Positions 18,501 through 27,021 are shown, counted from the first letter of the stretch. The stretch: 64,000 nt of DNA from Micromonospora tarapacensis (GCF_019697375.1 NZ_JAHCDI010000004.1:3707324-3771323); one strand, 5' to 3'. The notes: generated from the sequence alone by a model not told the origin. A program made the numbers and translations.

Positions 18501-19420
18501 CCGTCCACCACCACGTTCCGCGGCGGCTCGCCGGCCACGAACCGCCGGATCTGCTGCCCGACCAGGCGGTACGCCCGCGGCAGCAGGCCCCGCACCGAGC
18601 CGGCCACGTGCGGAGTGATCAGCACGTTCGGCATCGTCCAGAGCGGATGGTCGGCGGGCAGCGGCTCCGGATCCGTCACATCCAGAGCGGCGCTGAGCCG
18701 ACCGGTGGCCAGCTCGGCGACCAGCGCGTCGGTGCGGGCCACCGGGCCTCGGGCGGCGTTCACCAGCAGAGCACCGTCGGGCATCGCGGCCAGGAACTTC
18801 TCGTCGACCAGGCCCCGGGTCTGCTCGGTCAGCGGCAGCAACAGCACCACGACGTCGGCCTGCGGCAGCAGCTGCGGCAACTCGCCGACTCCGTGCACGC
18901 CCTGCTCCGCGCGGGCCGTGCGGGCCACCAGGGTGAACTCCACCTCGAACGGCGCGAGGCGGTCCCGCAGCGCGGCGCCGATCGAACCCGCGCCGACGAT
19001 CAACACCCGTTTGCCGGCCAGCTCGTCGGTCGGGGCGATCTCGTCGTACGCCCACCGTCGCCGCGCCTGCGCGCGAGCCATCGCCGGAAAGCCGCGCAAC
19101 TGGGACAGGATCGCGGTGACCACCCACTCGGCGGTCGGCGGATCGTGCACCCCCCGGGCGTCACAGAGCGTGACCCCCGGTGGGACCCGGCCAACCCAGG
19201 CGTCCGCCCCGGCCGAGAGCAACTGCACCACGGCCAGGTCGGGCAGTTCGGGCAGCAGGACCGTCGCGTCCACGCCGGCCAGGAAGGGCGGCACCCAGAA
19301 CCGGACGCCGGCCACCGGCGAGGGCAGCCGCGCCGGGTCGTCAATCGTCTCGACGGTGACCTCCGGCGGCAGCTCGCCGAGCAGGGCGTGACCGGCCTCG
19401 TGCGGGATCCATACCTTCAC
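18494..19420 (-). CDS. D-isomer-specific 2-hydroxyacid dehydrogenase
   Basis: 308 residues. The NAD-binding Rossmann core has the motif VLIVGAGSIGAALRDRL, followed by the family signatures VVLLLPLTEQTRGLVDEKFLAAM and LLVNAARGPVARTDALVAEL. The catalytic Arg (NAARG), Glu (DPEPLP) and His (ITPHVAGS) are all visible. It reduces a 2-oxo acid to the D-2-hydroxy acid or the reverse in the cytoplasm; the substrate is not evident, and the family spans glyoxylate, phosphoglycerate and others. The N-terminal half is short, as in GhrA-like members. It overlaps the convergent PH-domain gene by 7 nt. Confidence 0.92.
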   Translation of the reverse strand: MKVWIPHEAGHALLGELPPEVTVETIDDPARLPSPVAGVRFWVPPFLAGVDATVLLPELPDLAVVQLLSAGADAWVGRVPPGVTLCDARGVHDPPTAEWVVTAILSQLRGFPAMARAQARRRWAYDEIAPTDELAGKRVLIVGAGSIGAALRDRLAPFEVEFTLVARTARAEQGVHGVGELPQLLPQADVVVLLLPLTEQTRGLVDEKFLAAMPDGALLVNAARGPVARTDALVAELATGRLSAALDVTDPEPLPADHPLWTMPNVLITPHVAGSVRGLLPRAYRLVGQQIRRFVAGEPPRNVVVDGY

Positions 19421-19504
19421 GTCCGCAGACGATAGGCGCCCGGCCCCGTACCAGCCGGCCGGGGTCAGCCGGCGCCGCCCGCCACGGTGCCGCCGGCAGC
19501 GGGC

Positions 19505-19510
19505 TACCCT
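19505..19510 (+). promoter_or_regulatory. -10 element of a leaderless gene
   Basis: TACCCT lies 7 nt before the GTG at 19518 with no Shine-Dalgarno sequence, matching the leaderless layout TANNNT-N7-start. The same hexamer occurs 6 nt before the MetE-like gene start at 38177. Confidence 0.5.
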
Positions 19511-19517
19511 GGTGCGG

Positions 19518-20681
19518 GTGAGCGCTCCCCCGTACCTCCGCGCCCGTCAGGTCCGCAGCGCCCTCGCGGCGTCCTGCGCGACGCTCCTGCTCGCCGCCAC
19601 CGGTTGCAGCCTCGGCGAGCCGGACCCGGATCCGGCCGGCGAGCCGCCGAACCTACCCACCCCGTCGGCCACGGCCGGCACCGGCGACCGGGAGGCCGTC
19701 GCCACCGTGCTCGCCCAGGGGCTGCGGGTGCCGTGGGGCATCGCGTTCCTGCCCGACGGCGGCGCCCTGGTCACCGAACGCGACAGCGGCCGGATCGTCC
19801 AGGTCGGGCCGGAATCGGGCCCCGACGGTCTGCAGATCACCGAGGTGCAGACCATCGACGACGTGGTCGCCTCGGGCGAGGGCGGCCTGCTCGGGATCGC
19901 CGTGTCACCGGGCTTCGCGCAGGATCGGACGATCTTCGTCTACCACACGGCCGAACGGGACAACCGCATCGTCCGGATGCGGCTCGGTGAGGAACCGACC
20001 CCGATCCTCACCGGGATCCCCAAGGCCGGCATCCACAACGGCGGCGGCCTGGCATTCGGCCCCGACGGGCAGCTCTACGCCAGCACCGGCGACGCGGGCG
20101 ACACCGACCAGTCGCAGGACGTCGCGCGGCTCGGCGGCAAGATCCTGCGGATCACCGCGGAGGGGAAGCCGGCACCCGGCAACCCCTTCCCGGGCTCCCC
20201 GGTCTGGTCGCTGGGCCACCGCAACGTGCAGGGCATGGCCTGGGACGGTGACCGGATGTACGCCGTCGAGTTCGGCCAGAACACCTGGGACGAGATCAAC
20301 CAGATCAGCAAGGGTGAGAACTACGGTTGGCCCGAGGTCGAGGGGCGCGGCGACGACGAGAAGTACGTCGACCCGATCGTGCAGTGGACGACCGACGAGG
20401 CGTCCTGCTCCGGTCTGGCGGCGGTGGAACGGATGCTCGCCACCGCGTGCCTTCGCGGGCAGCGCCTCTGGCTGGTCGAGCTGACCGACACCGGCACGGT
20501 GCTCGGGCAGCCCCAGGCGATGCTGACCGAGCGGTACGGTCGGTTGCGGGCGATCGCCGCCGCACCGGACGGCTCGCTCTGGGTCAGCACCTCCAACCAC
20601 GACGGGCGCGGCCGTCCGGCGCCCGAGGACGACCGGCTGCTCCGGCTCGTCTTCGCCGGGGGCGGCGCGGGACGCAGCTGA
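19518..20681 (+). CDS. PQQ-dependent sugar dehydrogenase-type lipoprotein
   Basis: 387 residues. A lipoprotein signal ends at LLLAATGCS (lipidated Cys near residue 32), followed by a Pro-rich linker and the six-bladed beta-propeller of the soluble glucose/aldose dehydrogenase family: VPWGIAFLPDGGALVTERDSGRI, GEGGLLGIAVSPGF, HNGGGLAFGPDGQLYASTGDAGD, GHRNVQGMAWDG and EFGQNTWDEINQISKGENYGWP. Family enzymes oxidise aldoses with PQQ outside the membrane. No PQQ synthesis genes are present here, so the cofactor may be scavenged or encoded elsewhere. The GTG at 19518 is chosen over 19512 because TACCCT is 7 nt ahead. A metallophosphoesterase follows by 63 bp. Confidence 0.9.
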   Translation: MSAPPYLRARQVRSALAASCATLLLAATGCSLGEPDPDPAGEPPNLPTPSATAGTGDREAVATVLAQGLRVPWGIAFLPDGGALVTERDSGRIVQVGPESGPDGLQITEVQTIDDVVASGEGGLLGIAVSPGFAQDRTIFVYHTAERDNRIVRMRLGEEPTPILTGIPKAGIHNGGGLAFGPDGQLYASTGDAGDTDQSQDVARLGGKILRITAEGKPAPGNPFPGSPVWSLGHRNVQGMAWDGDRMYAVEFGQNTWDEINQISKGENYGWPEVEGRGDDEKYVDPIVQWTTDEASCSGLAAVERMLATACLRGQRLWLVELTDTGTVLGQPQAMLTERYGRLRAIAAAPDGSLWVSTSNHDGRGRPAPEDDRLLRLVFAGGGAGRS

Positions 20682-20744
20682 GGCACGAACGCCGCATCAC
20701 GCAGGTTTGCCAAGATCCTTCGTCGGGCAGGTCAGAATCTCAGC

Positions 20745-22354
20745 ATGGATGGTCAGCAGAACGACGAGCCGCGCCGCGACCGGAACGGGGACGCCCCCGC
20801 CGGCCGCCCGCGCCGCTTCCCTCCGCTGCGGCGCGCCGCCGCCGGCTCCCGTACCCCCGGCGGCACAGCGGCCTACGCCGGGCCGCCGTCGCCCTGGCCG
20901 TCTTGGTGGTCAGCCTCGTCGGGGTGCTGCTCGGGGTGCTCGCCGGCGGGCAGCTGGGCACCGACATCGGCCCCTTCCACGCCACGCTGTCGATCTCGCC
21001 GACGGTCGACGGCAGCACCACCGTCGACATCCCGCCGCTGGGTTCACTGCTGCTGGACAGTCACGACGGGCCGACCCACCTGACGGTGGAACTGGGCGCC
21101 CTGGACCAGGGCCGCACCGAGGCACTGCTGGGTGACCCGGCGGGCCTCAACCGGGCCACCCAGTCGGCGGTCGACGAGGTCCAGATGGGTGTGCTGCGGC
21201 TCGGGCTGCGTACCCTCGGCTCCGCCGTGCTGGCCACCCTGGTGCTGGCCCTGCTGGTCTTCCGGAACGCCCGGCGGGCGGCCTGGGCCGGTGCGCTGGC
21301 CCTGCTGATCACCGCGGGCAGCCTGGGTACCGCCGCGGCGACCATACGACCGCAGGCCATCGAGGAGCCCCGGTACGAAGGGCTGCTGGTCAACGCCCCG
21401 GCGATCGTGGGTGACGTACGCAAGATCGCCGACGACTACACCCGGTACGCCGAGCAGCTCCAACGACTCATCGGCAACGTCACCCAGCTCTACACCACCG
21501 TGTCCGCGCTGCCCGTCTACGAGCCGGATCCGGACACCACCCGGGTGCTGCACATCTCCGACCTGCACCTCAACCCCTCCGCCTGGCAGCTCATCCGGAC
21601 CGTGACGGAGCAGTTCGCCATCGACGTGGTGATCGACACCGGCGACATCACCGACTGGGGCAGCGAGCCGGAGGCGTCCTACGTCGGCTCGATCAGCCTG
21701 CTCGAAAAGCCCTACGTGTACATCCGCGGCAACCACGACTCCGGGCGTACGGCGGCGGCGGTGGCCCGCCAGCCGAACGCGATCGTGCTGGACAACACGA
21801 CGACGACCGTCGCCGGACTCACCATCGCCGGCATCGGTGATCCCCGCTTCACCCCGGACAAGAGCACCTCGCCGGCCAGCGGAGGGCTCAGCCAGCCCAC
21901 CGCCGACGACCTGATCACCACCGGCGAGAAGCTCGCCGCCACGATCCGCAGCTCGCCGCGGCCGGTGGACATCGCTCTGGTGCACGACCCGGCCGCCGCC
22001 GGTCCGCTCTCCGGGACCTGCCCGCTCGTGCTCGCCGGGCACACCCACAACCGGCAGGTCAACACGCTGCCCGAGGTGCCGGACCAGCAACCCACCACGC
22101 TGATGGTGCAGGGCTCCACCGGCGGTGCCGGGCTGCGCGGGCTGGAGGGCGAGGAACCGACCCCGCTGGCGATGACCGTGCTCTACTTCGACCAGGAGAA
22201 GCAGCTCCAGGCGTACGACGACATCACGGTGGGCGGCACCGGCCAGACCCAGGTGAACCTCGAACGCACCGTGATCACCCCGCCCGCCACCGTCACTCCC
22301 CTGGGCACCACCCCCACGCCGACCATCACCCCCACCCCCACGCCGACCCGCTGA
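20745..22354 (+). CDS. Membrane-anchored metallophosphoesterase (apparent frame break near the N-terminus)
   Basis: The body is a calcineurin-type phosphoesterase: LHISDLHLNPSAW, VIDTGDITDWGS, YIRGNHDSGRT, IALVHDP and LAGHTHNRQ supply the metal ligands. It follows two membrane segments (AAVALAVLVVSLVGVLLGV; a second around LATLVLALLVF). The C-terminus is a Thr/Pro tail (TPTPTITPTPTPTR). The metal site should face outside. The obvious start, ATG at 20745 with the hydrophilic N-terminus MDGQQNDEPRRDRNGD, is in another frame than the body. One missing base between about 20850 and 20880 would join them. Without that, translation would need an unsupported internal start. Substrate unknown. Confidence 0.75.
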
Positions 22355-22409
22355 CGGACTGCCGATCCAGACGAGAAGGCGCTTCAATCCCGGCGGGTGG
22401 CGCACAGGT

Positions 22410-22438
22410 AGAGCCCTCAGCGTCGCGCTGAGGGCTCT
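22410..22438. terminator. Bidirectional terminator hairpin
   Basis: Perfect 13-bp stem AGAGCCCTCAGCG / CGCTGAGGGCTCT with a 3-nt loop between the convergent metallophosphoesterase and DUF397 genes. Confidence 0.85.
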
Positions 22439-22450
22439 GCCAGGTCGAGG

Positions 22451-22651
22451 TCAGCCCACGGGACCGAGCTGCTTCGCCAGATTCACGAAGCCCTGCCAGG
22501 CCGCCGGGTTGAACTGAAGGGTGCCGCCATCGCGATCCTTGGTGTCCCGGACACCCACGACGCCGGGCACGTTGTCGGCAACCTCGACGCAGTTGCCGCC
22601 GTTGCCGCTACTGCGGCTGCTCTTACGCCAGCTGGCGCCGCTCAGGTCCAT
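22451..22651 (-). CDS. DUF397 domain protein
   Basis: 66 residues, a complete DUF397: SGASWRKSSRSSGNGGNCVEVAD near the N-terminus and VRDTKDRDGGTLQFNPAAWQGFV near the C-terminus. In actinobacteria this small domain is nearly always paired with an XRE regulator of the DUF5753 type, as here: its start overlaps the end of the regulator gene by 10 nt, so the two are translated together. In Streptomyces such pairs affect development and antibiotic production (BldB-associated families and whiJ-type loci), but the biochemical role is not established. It may act as an antagonist or partner of the regulator, by inference. Confidence 0.9.
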   Translation of the reverse strand: MDLSGASWRKSSRSSGNGGNCVEVADNVPGVVGVRDTKDRDGGTLQFNPAAWQGFVNLAKQLGPVG

Positions 22652-23415
22652 GTCTCCGCCACTTCCCTCAGGAAATCGATCGACTGCCGGTGGGACACCG
22701 CCTCAACCCGGACGTTCTCCGACGCTGCCAGTATGGCCGCTACGTCGTCTGGGTCGCTAACCACTTGCCCCTGTAGCTGAGTGTCCAGGTAGGCGGCGGT
22801 GCGGTGGTCCTTGCTGGTGGCGAGAACGAAAGGTCCGTCAAGCCCGGCATAGGCACCAACCGACGAGGGAACGACCTGGACCCGAATGTGCGGCAGCTCG
22901 CACCATGCGATCAACGTCTGCAACTGCTCCCGCATCACCTCGGGGCCGCCCACCGGACGCCGCAGCGCGCACTCGTCCACGACGGCTGTCAACCACGGGG
23001 GGTTCTCACCTCTGAGGATTCCTTGCCGGGCGAGCCGAGCCGCCACAAGTTGGTCGACCTCGTCTGAGGTACGCCGTCCACTCGCCCTGAGGACCGCTCG
23101 CGCATACGCCTCGGTCTGTAGCAGTCCGGGCAGAACGACGGACTCGTATGAACGCAGCTCGACAGCTTCGCGCTCCATCTCCTGCCATGGGCGGAACCAC
23201 ACAAGGTCGCGGACTCGGCGTCTCGAAGTGTCCGGCCATATGTCCGACTCGTCTTTGCCGAGAACGGCGGCTGCGGTGGCGCGGTGCCCCGGGTGCGGGA
23301 GGCGGCCCTGGCGAAGCCACCGGTCGGTCGTCTTCGGGTCCACGCCAATCTGTGCCGCGAGCGAATCCGTTGTGTGGCCTGCCTCGTGGAGCGCGACCCG
23401 GAGTGCGTCGTTCAT
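22642..23415 (-). CDS. XRE-family regulator with DUF5753 domain
   Basis: 257 residues. The N-terminal helix-turn-helix (ALHEAGHTTDSLAAQIGVDPKTTDRWLRQG) is followed by a DUF5753 region with the usual features: FRPWQEMEREAVELRSYES, VLPGLLQTEAYARAVL, LVAARLARQ, VDECALRRPVGG and the end FLREVAETW. GGAGG four bases ahead sets the ATG at 23415, rather than the upstream ATG at 23433. It is paired with the overlapping DUF397 gene. Family members are linked to development control and sometimes described as toxin-antitoxin-like, but that is not shown. Two small divergent genes face it across about 200 bp. Confidence 0.92.
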   Translation of the reverse strand: MNDALRVALHEAGHTTDSLAAQIGVDPKTTDRWLRQGRLPHPGHRATAAAVLGKDESDIWPDTSRRRVRDLVWFRPWQEMEREAVELRSYESVVLPGLLQTEAYARAVLRASGRRTSDEVDQLVAARLARQGILRGENPPWLTAVVDECALRRPVGGPEVMREQLQTLIAWCELPHIRVQVVPSSVGAYAGLDGPFVLATSKDHRTAAYLDTQLQGQVVSDPDDVAAILAASENVRVEAVSHRQSIDFLREVAETWT

Positions 23416-23621
23416 CGAACCTCCATCGGACACCGCAGATTTCCGTCCACCATATACACACGCGGTGTTGCCGTCCCGTCACAGGTTGGCAGTGTGTCTG
23501 GCATGGCGGCACTGCCTGGTGGAGGTGAGGGAGCCCGGCAGGAGTGTTCGCCCCGGGGCCGCCCGTGGACATCCCCCGTGCAGGGGCGGCCCCACTCGAT
23601 CGCTCGCCCAAGGAGGCCGAC

Positions 23622-23765
23622 GTGCGTACCCGAACCTCGTACACCTGCCCGACAGTTCTCCTGCCGGTCCTGCCGCAGCGCCGGCGCGGCGCGCACCTGC
23701 CCGAGTGGATGCGCCAGCCGACCCGGCCGCTCCCCGCCAGGGCCCCGGCCGCCCCGGTTGGCTGA
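23622..23765 (+). CDS. Small Arg/Pro-rich protein of unknown function
   Basis: 47 residues starting at a GTG with a perfect AGGAGG 5 nt upstream. It begins VRTRTSYTCPTVLLPVLP and continues with an Arg/Pro-rich tail. No known domain. I recall similar short proteins beside XRE/DUF397 loci in Micromonospora-type genomes, but the family has no function. It is followed after 37 bp by another small gene with its own strong ribosome site. The strong start signal, rather than any similarity, supports it as real. Confidence 0.5.
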   Translation: MRTRTSYTCPTVLLPVLPQRRRGAHLPEWMRQPTRPLPARAPAAPVG

Positions 23766-23802
23766 CGCCGGGCCAGCAGTGGCGGGCGGGCGGAGGTCGG
23801 CC

Positions 23803-24123
23803 GTGCTGACCACCCGACTCGCGAAGCCGGGCCGCGGCCCGCACCCCGACCGACCGGCAGGCGGGAACACCCCACACACCCCGGCACGCCCCGGCTGGCA
23901 CTGCCGCGTCGACGGGCAGCCCTGGCCCTGCGGGGAGGCCCGACTCCTGCTGCCCGTGGAGTTCAGGGACAACGTCCCCGGCCTGACGATCTACCTCGCC
24001 GGCCTGATGTACGAGGCCATGCGCGACCTCTACCAGCTCAACCCGCACGACGGACCGGAGCCCGAGGATCTGTTCACCAGATTCGTTGCCTGGGCGGCCC
24101 GCCGCACGGAGCGAGCGCAGTGA
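23803..24123 (+). CDS. Small conserved protein of unknown function
   Basis: 106 residues from a GTG with GGAGG 6 nt upstream. After a basic, Pro-rich start, the core reads WHCRVDGQPWPCGEARLLLPVEF and then LTIYLAGLMYEAMRDLYQLNP, ending with a helix LFTRFVAWAARR. The CRxDG-PWPC pattern with two Cys is shared by a family of small actinobacterial proteins near XRE regulators. As far as I recall, some databases label them flavin reductase without evidence; I would not carry that name over. It is downstream of the 47-residue gene and probably cotranscribed with it, divergent from the regulator pair. Confidence 0.7.
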   Translation: MLTTRLAKPGRGPHPDRPAGGNTPHTPARPGWHCRVDGQPWPCGEARLLLPVEFRDNVPGLTIYLAGLMYEAMRDLYQLNPHDGPEPEDLFTRFVAWAARRTERAQ

Positions 24124-24520
24124 AGCCCCGCGCACCGAAGGCGGCCGGTGCCACGTCCACCCAGGTGAATGGGAACGGGGGCACGAGATCTTGGACAGTT
24201 TCCGTTAGTTGCTAACCGAAAATGTCCAAGATCTGGACCCGATGTCGTCGCCGGCTCACCCGTGCCACCTCGTTGCGGCCCGGATGCGCATACCGGCACG
24301 CCCGGCCGGCGCCGCCCGGCCGTCGGCAGCGTCCGCCACGGAGGAACCCCGGCCGTCCGCCACGGAGGACCCCCGGCCGTCGATCAGCGGAGGCTCAGCA
24401 GAGGCTCGGCAGAGGCTCGGCAGAGGGCCCAGCGGAGGCCCAGCGGAGGCCCAGCGGAGGGCCCAGCAGAGGCTCGGCAGAGGGCCCAGCAGAGGGCCCA
24501 GCGAAGGCCCAGCAGAGGGC
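24124..24520. other. 397-bp gap holding repeats only
   Basis: Between a small orphan gene and the end of the AceE-like gene. It holds the second palindromic repeat (24186-24234), a twice-repeated stretch of about 25 bp containing GTCCGCCACGGAGGA (24329-24380), and a minisatellite (24392-24528). No gene is supported. Confidence 0.6.
24186..24234. repeat. Palindromic interspersed repeat, copy 2
   Basis: 23-bp arms with two mismatches and a 3-nt loop. The ends AGATCTTGGACA / TGTCCAAGATCT match copy 1 at 6069-6115, while the inner arms and loop differ (TTTCCGTTAG against CTAACCGAAAA). Shared ends with diverged but still pairing interiors suggest selection or mobilisation of the hairpin form. Confidence 0.75.
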
Positions 24521-24528
24521 TCAGCGGA
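24392..24528. repeat. Minisatellite of 12 units of 11-12 bp
   Basis: Twelve head-to-tail units of the form GG(G)CYCRGCRGA, for example GGCTCGGCAGA and GGGCCCAGCGGA, preceded by a partial unit. The array begins inside the last codons of the AceE-like gene, whose stop codon lies in the final unit, and extends downstream of it. Units alternate between 11 and 12 bp, so it is not coding in a fixed frame. Confidence 0.8.
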
Positions 24529-26890
24529 GGCTCAGGGCGGCCAGGGCGGCGTTGACGATGCTGCCGGGGAGCAGGTCGTGCAGCTCGTAGAGGTCGTGGA
24601 CGGTGCCGGACTGGCCGAACTCGTCGACCCCGAGCGGTACCGCCGGGGCGGCCACCGCCGAGCCGAGCCAGGCCATGGCGTGCGAGGCGGCGTCGTGCAC
24701 GGTCACCACCGGCACCCGGTCGGCGAAGGCGGCCCGCAGCGCGCCGGGCACGCTGGGCACGGTGGCCGTGCGTACGCCCTGCCGCAGGGTGCGCTGCCAG
24801 GCGCGGTAGAGGCGGTCCAGGCTGGTCACGTCGACGACGTGGGCGGCCACCCCCTCGTCGGCCAACTCCGCCGCCGCGGCCAGCACCTCCGGCAGCACCG
24901 CGCCCGAGGCGGCCAACTGCACCGTCGGCGCGTCGGCCAGCTGCGGGTGCGCCTGGTGGGCGTCCACCAGCCGGTACGCCCCGGCGAGCACCTGCCGGCG
25001 CAGCACCGCGTCGCCGAGCCGGGCGCGGGCCGCGTCGAACGGCGCCTGGTCGATCGGGCGGGTGCTGAGCCGGAAGTAGTACGCCCCGTCCTCGGCCGGC
25101 GCGGCGGTCGGCGTCGGCTGCGGCGCTCCGGCGATGTGACCGAGCGCGTCGCAGAGCAGCCAGTCCAGGCTGCCCGCGTAGGCGGGCTCGACGAAGGTGA
25201 CCCCGGGCAGTTCCAGGCCGACGCTCGCGGTGATCGTCGACTGGTGGGCGCCGCCCTCGGGCGCGAGCGTGATCCCGGACGGGGTGCCGGCGACCACGAA
25301 CCGGGAGCCGGAGTAGGTGCCGTAGAGGAAGGCGTCCAGCCCGCGCAGCACGAACGGGTCGTAGACGGTGCCGACCGGCAGCAGCGGCTGCCCCGACAGG
25401 TCCCAGGCCAGGCCGAGCTGGCCGAGCAGCAGGAACAGGTTCATCTCGGAGATGCCCAGCTCGATGTGCTGCCCGTCGGGGCTCTCCGTCCAGCGCAGCA
25501 TCCGGTCCTCCGACCAGGAGCGCTGCGCGGTCGGGGCGAACACGCCGGTCTTGTTGATGAACCCGGCCAGGTTGGTCGAGGTCGCCACGTCCGGCGCGGT
25601 GGTGACGAGGAACTTGCCCACCTGCGGGTCGCGGGCCAGGTCGACCAGCACCCGACCGAAGACCTCCTGGCTGGAGATCGGCTTGTTCGCGCGTACCTTG
25701 GTGGCCTGGGGGACGGTGACCCGCAGCGCCCGCTCGCGGGGCGCGCGGGACAGCGCCTCCCGGCGTTGGCCGGCCCGGATGCCGGCCGGCGACGCCGGGT
25801 CGAGGCGGTCCCACTCGGTGTCGCGGGTCAACCCGTGCGCGGCGCGCAGCGCGTCGACCTGCTCGCCGGAGAGCAGCGCCGAATGGTTACGCGGATTGCC
25901 GGCGAGGGGCAACCCCCAACCCTTGACGGTGTACGCGAACACCACGCTCGGCCGGTCGGTCACCGCGTCGCACTGGGCGTACGCGTCCAGCAGCGACGCC
26001 AGGTCGTGCCCGCCCAGGTCGGTGACGAGCGGGCCCAGCTCCTCGTCGGCGACGTCGGCGATGAACGCCGCGATGCCGTCGGGGGCGCCGTCCAGGAACT
26101 GCTTGCGCAGCGCCGGCCCGGCCAGCCCGAACAGGGACTGGTACTGCTCGTTCGGCATCGCGTCGATCCAGTCGCGCAGCGCCTCCCCGCCCGGCCGGGC
26201 GTACGCCCGCGCCAGCCGGCGGCCGTACTTCACCTCGACCACGTGCCAGCCGGCGGCCTCGAACTGGCCGCGCCACTGGTCGATCCGCACGCCGGGGACG
26301 ACCCGGTCCAGCGACTGCCGGTTGAAGTCGACCACCCACATCACGTTGCCGAGACCGGTGGTGGCCGGGTCGGCGACCGCCTCCCAGATGTTGCCCTCGT
26401 CCAGCTCGGCATCACCGACCAGCGCGACGAACCGGGAGTGCGGGCGCTCGCCGAAGTGCGCGTCGACATAGCGCCGGGTCACCGCGGCGAACAGCGGCGC
26501 GGCGGCGCCGAGGCCCACCGATCCGGTGGAGAAGTCCACCTCGTCGGGGTCCTTGGTCCGCGACGGGTACGACTGCAACCCGCCCCGGGCCCGCAGCCGG
26601 GTCAGGTACGACCGGTCCAGATTGCCCAGCAGGTACTGGACGGCGTGGAACACCGGGGAGGCGTGCGGCTTCACCGCCACCCGGTCCTCGGCGGCCAGGT
26701 GGGCGAACCACAGCGCGGTCATCGCGGTCACCAGCGAGGCGCTGGACGCCTGATGCCCGCCGACCTTCACCCCGTCGCCGGTGCCGCGCTCATGGTTGGC
26801 CGCGTCCACGATCCGGCTGGCCAGCCACAGCACCCGCCGCTGAATCTCGTCAAGCACCTCAAGATCGTGCTGGTTCACGCTGCACTCCAT
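24521..26890 (-). CDS. Pyruvate dehydrogenase E1-like protein (AceE type)
   Basis: 789 residues, shorter than classical homodimeric AceE (about 890-920). The transketolase-like fold has VGGHQASSASLVTAMTALWF near the N-terminus and the ThDP motif VGDAELDEGN ending in VDFN. The catalytic His region is GNPRNHSALL, the pyrimidine-binding middle domain is GQHIELGISEMNLFLLLGQLGLAW, and the C-terminal transketolase domain ends VDEFGQSGTVHDLYELHDL. It should decarboxylate a 2-oxo acid, most likely pyruvate, for transfer to an E2. No E2 or E3 gene is nearby, so it may be a paralogue with another substrate. The C-terminus runs into a minisatellite. A palindromic repeat lies just upstream of the start. 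Confidence 0.85.
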   Translation of the reverse strand: MECSVNQHDLEVLDEIQRRVLWLASRIVDAANHERGTGDGVKVGGHQASSASLVTAMTALWFAHLAAEDRVAVKPHASPVFHAVQYLLGNLDRSYLTRLRARGGLQSYPSRTKDPDEVDFSTGSVGLGAAAPLFAAVTRRYVDAHFGERPHSRFVALVGDAELDEGNIWEAVADPATTGLGNVMWVVDFNRQSLDRVVPGVRIDQWRGQFEAAGWHVVEVKYGRRLARAYARPGGEALRDWIDAMPNEQYQSLFGLAGPALRKQFLDGAPDGIAAFIADVADEELGPLVTDLGGHDLASLLDAYAQCDAVTDRPSVVFAYTVKGWGLPLAGNPRNHSALLSGEQVDALRAAHGLTRDTEWDRLDPASPAGIRAGQRREALSRAPRERALRVTVPQATKVRANKPISSQEVFGRVLVDLARDPQVGKFLVTTAPDVATSTNLAGFINKTGVFAPTAQRSWSEDRMLRWTESPDGQHIELGISEMNLFLLLGQLGLAWDLSGQPLLPVGTVYDPFVLRGLDAFLYGTYSGSRFVVAGTPSGITLAPEGGAHQSTITASVGLELPGVTFVEPAYAGSLDWLLCDALGHIAGAPQPTPTAAPAEDGAYYFRLSTRPIDQAPFDAARARLGDAVLRRQVLAGAYRLVDAHQAHPQLADAPTVQLAASGAVLPEVLAAAAELADEGVAAHVVDVTSLDRLYRAWQRTLRQGVRTATVPSVPGALRAAFADRVPVVTVHDAASHAMAWLGSAVAAPAVPLGVDEFGQSGTVHDLYELHDLLPGSIVNAALAALSLR

Positions 26891-26933
26891 CCAGACGTCA
26901 CCGTTGACGCCCTCGTGCGGGAACGGCGCGCCT

Positions 26934-26994
26934 GTTGATCATGAGGTCAGCGGCAGTTTGAAGATCGACGAGTGCCGCCATCCTCATGATCAAC
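26934..26994. repeat. Second type of palindromic element
   Basis: Arms of 22 nt: GTTGATCATGAGG and CCTCATGATCAAC pair perfectly for 13 bp, then three mismatches, then GCGGCA/TGCCGC for 6 bp, around a 17-nt loop. It lies between the end of gatB and the start of the AceE-like gene, both on the minus strand. It could terminate gatB transcripts, though its sequence is unlike the GC-rich hairpins elsewhere in the window. Confidence 0.6.
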
Positions 26995-27021
26995 GAGGGC
27001 ATGCCGGGGTGGGGGTGGGGG

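Noticed and set aside
24384..25814. Long minus-strand frame with WALCRASAGPSAGP-like repeats
   Set aside because: It is the minisatellite and AceE-like gene read in the wrong frame.
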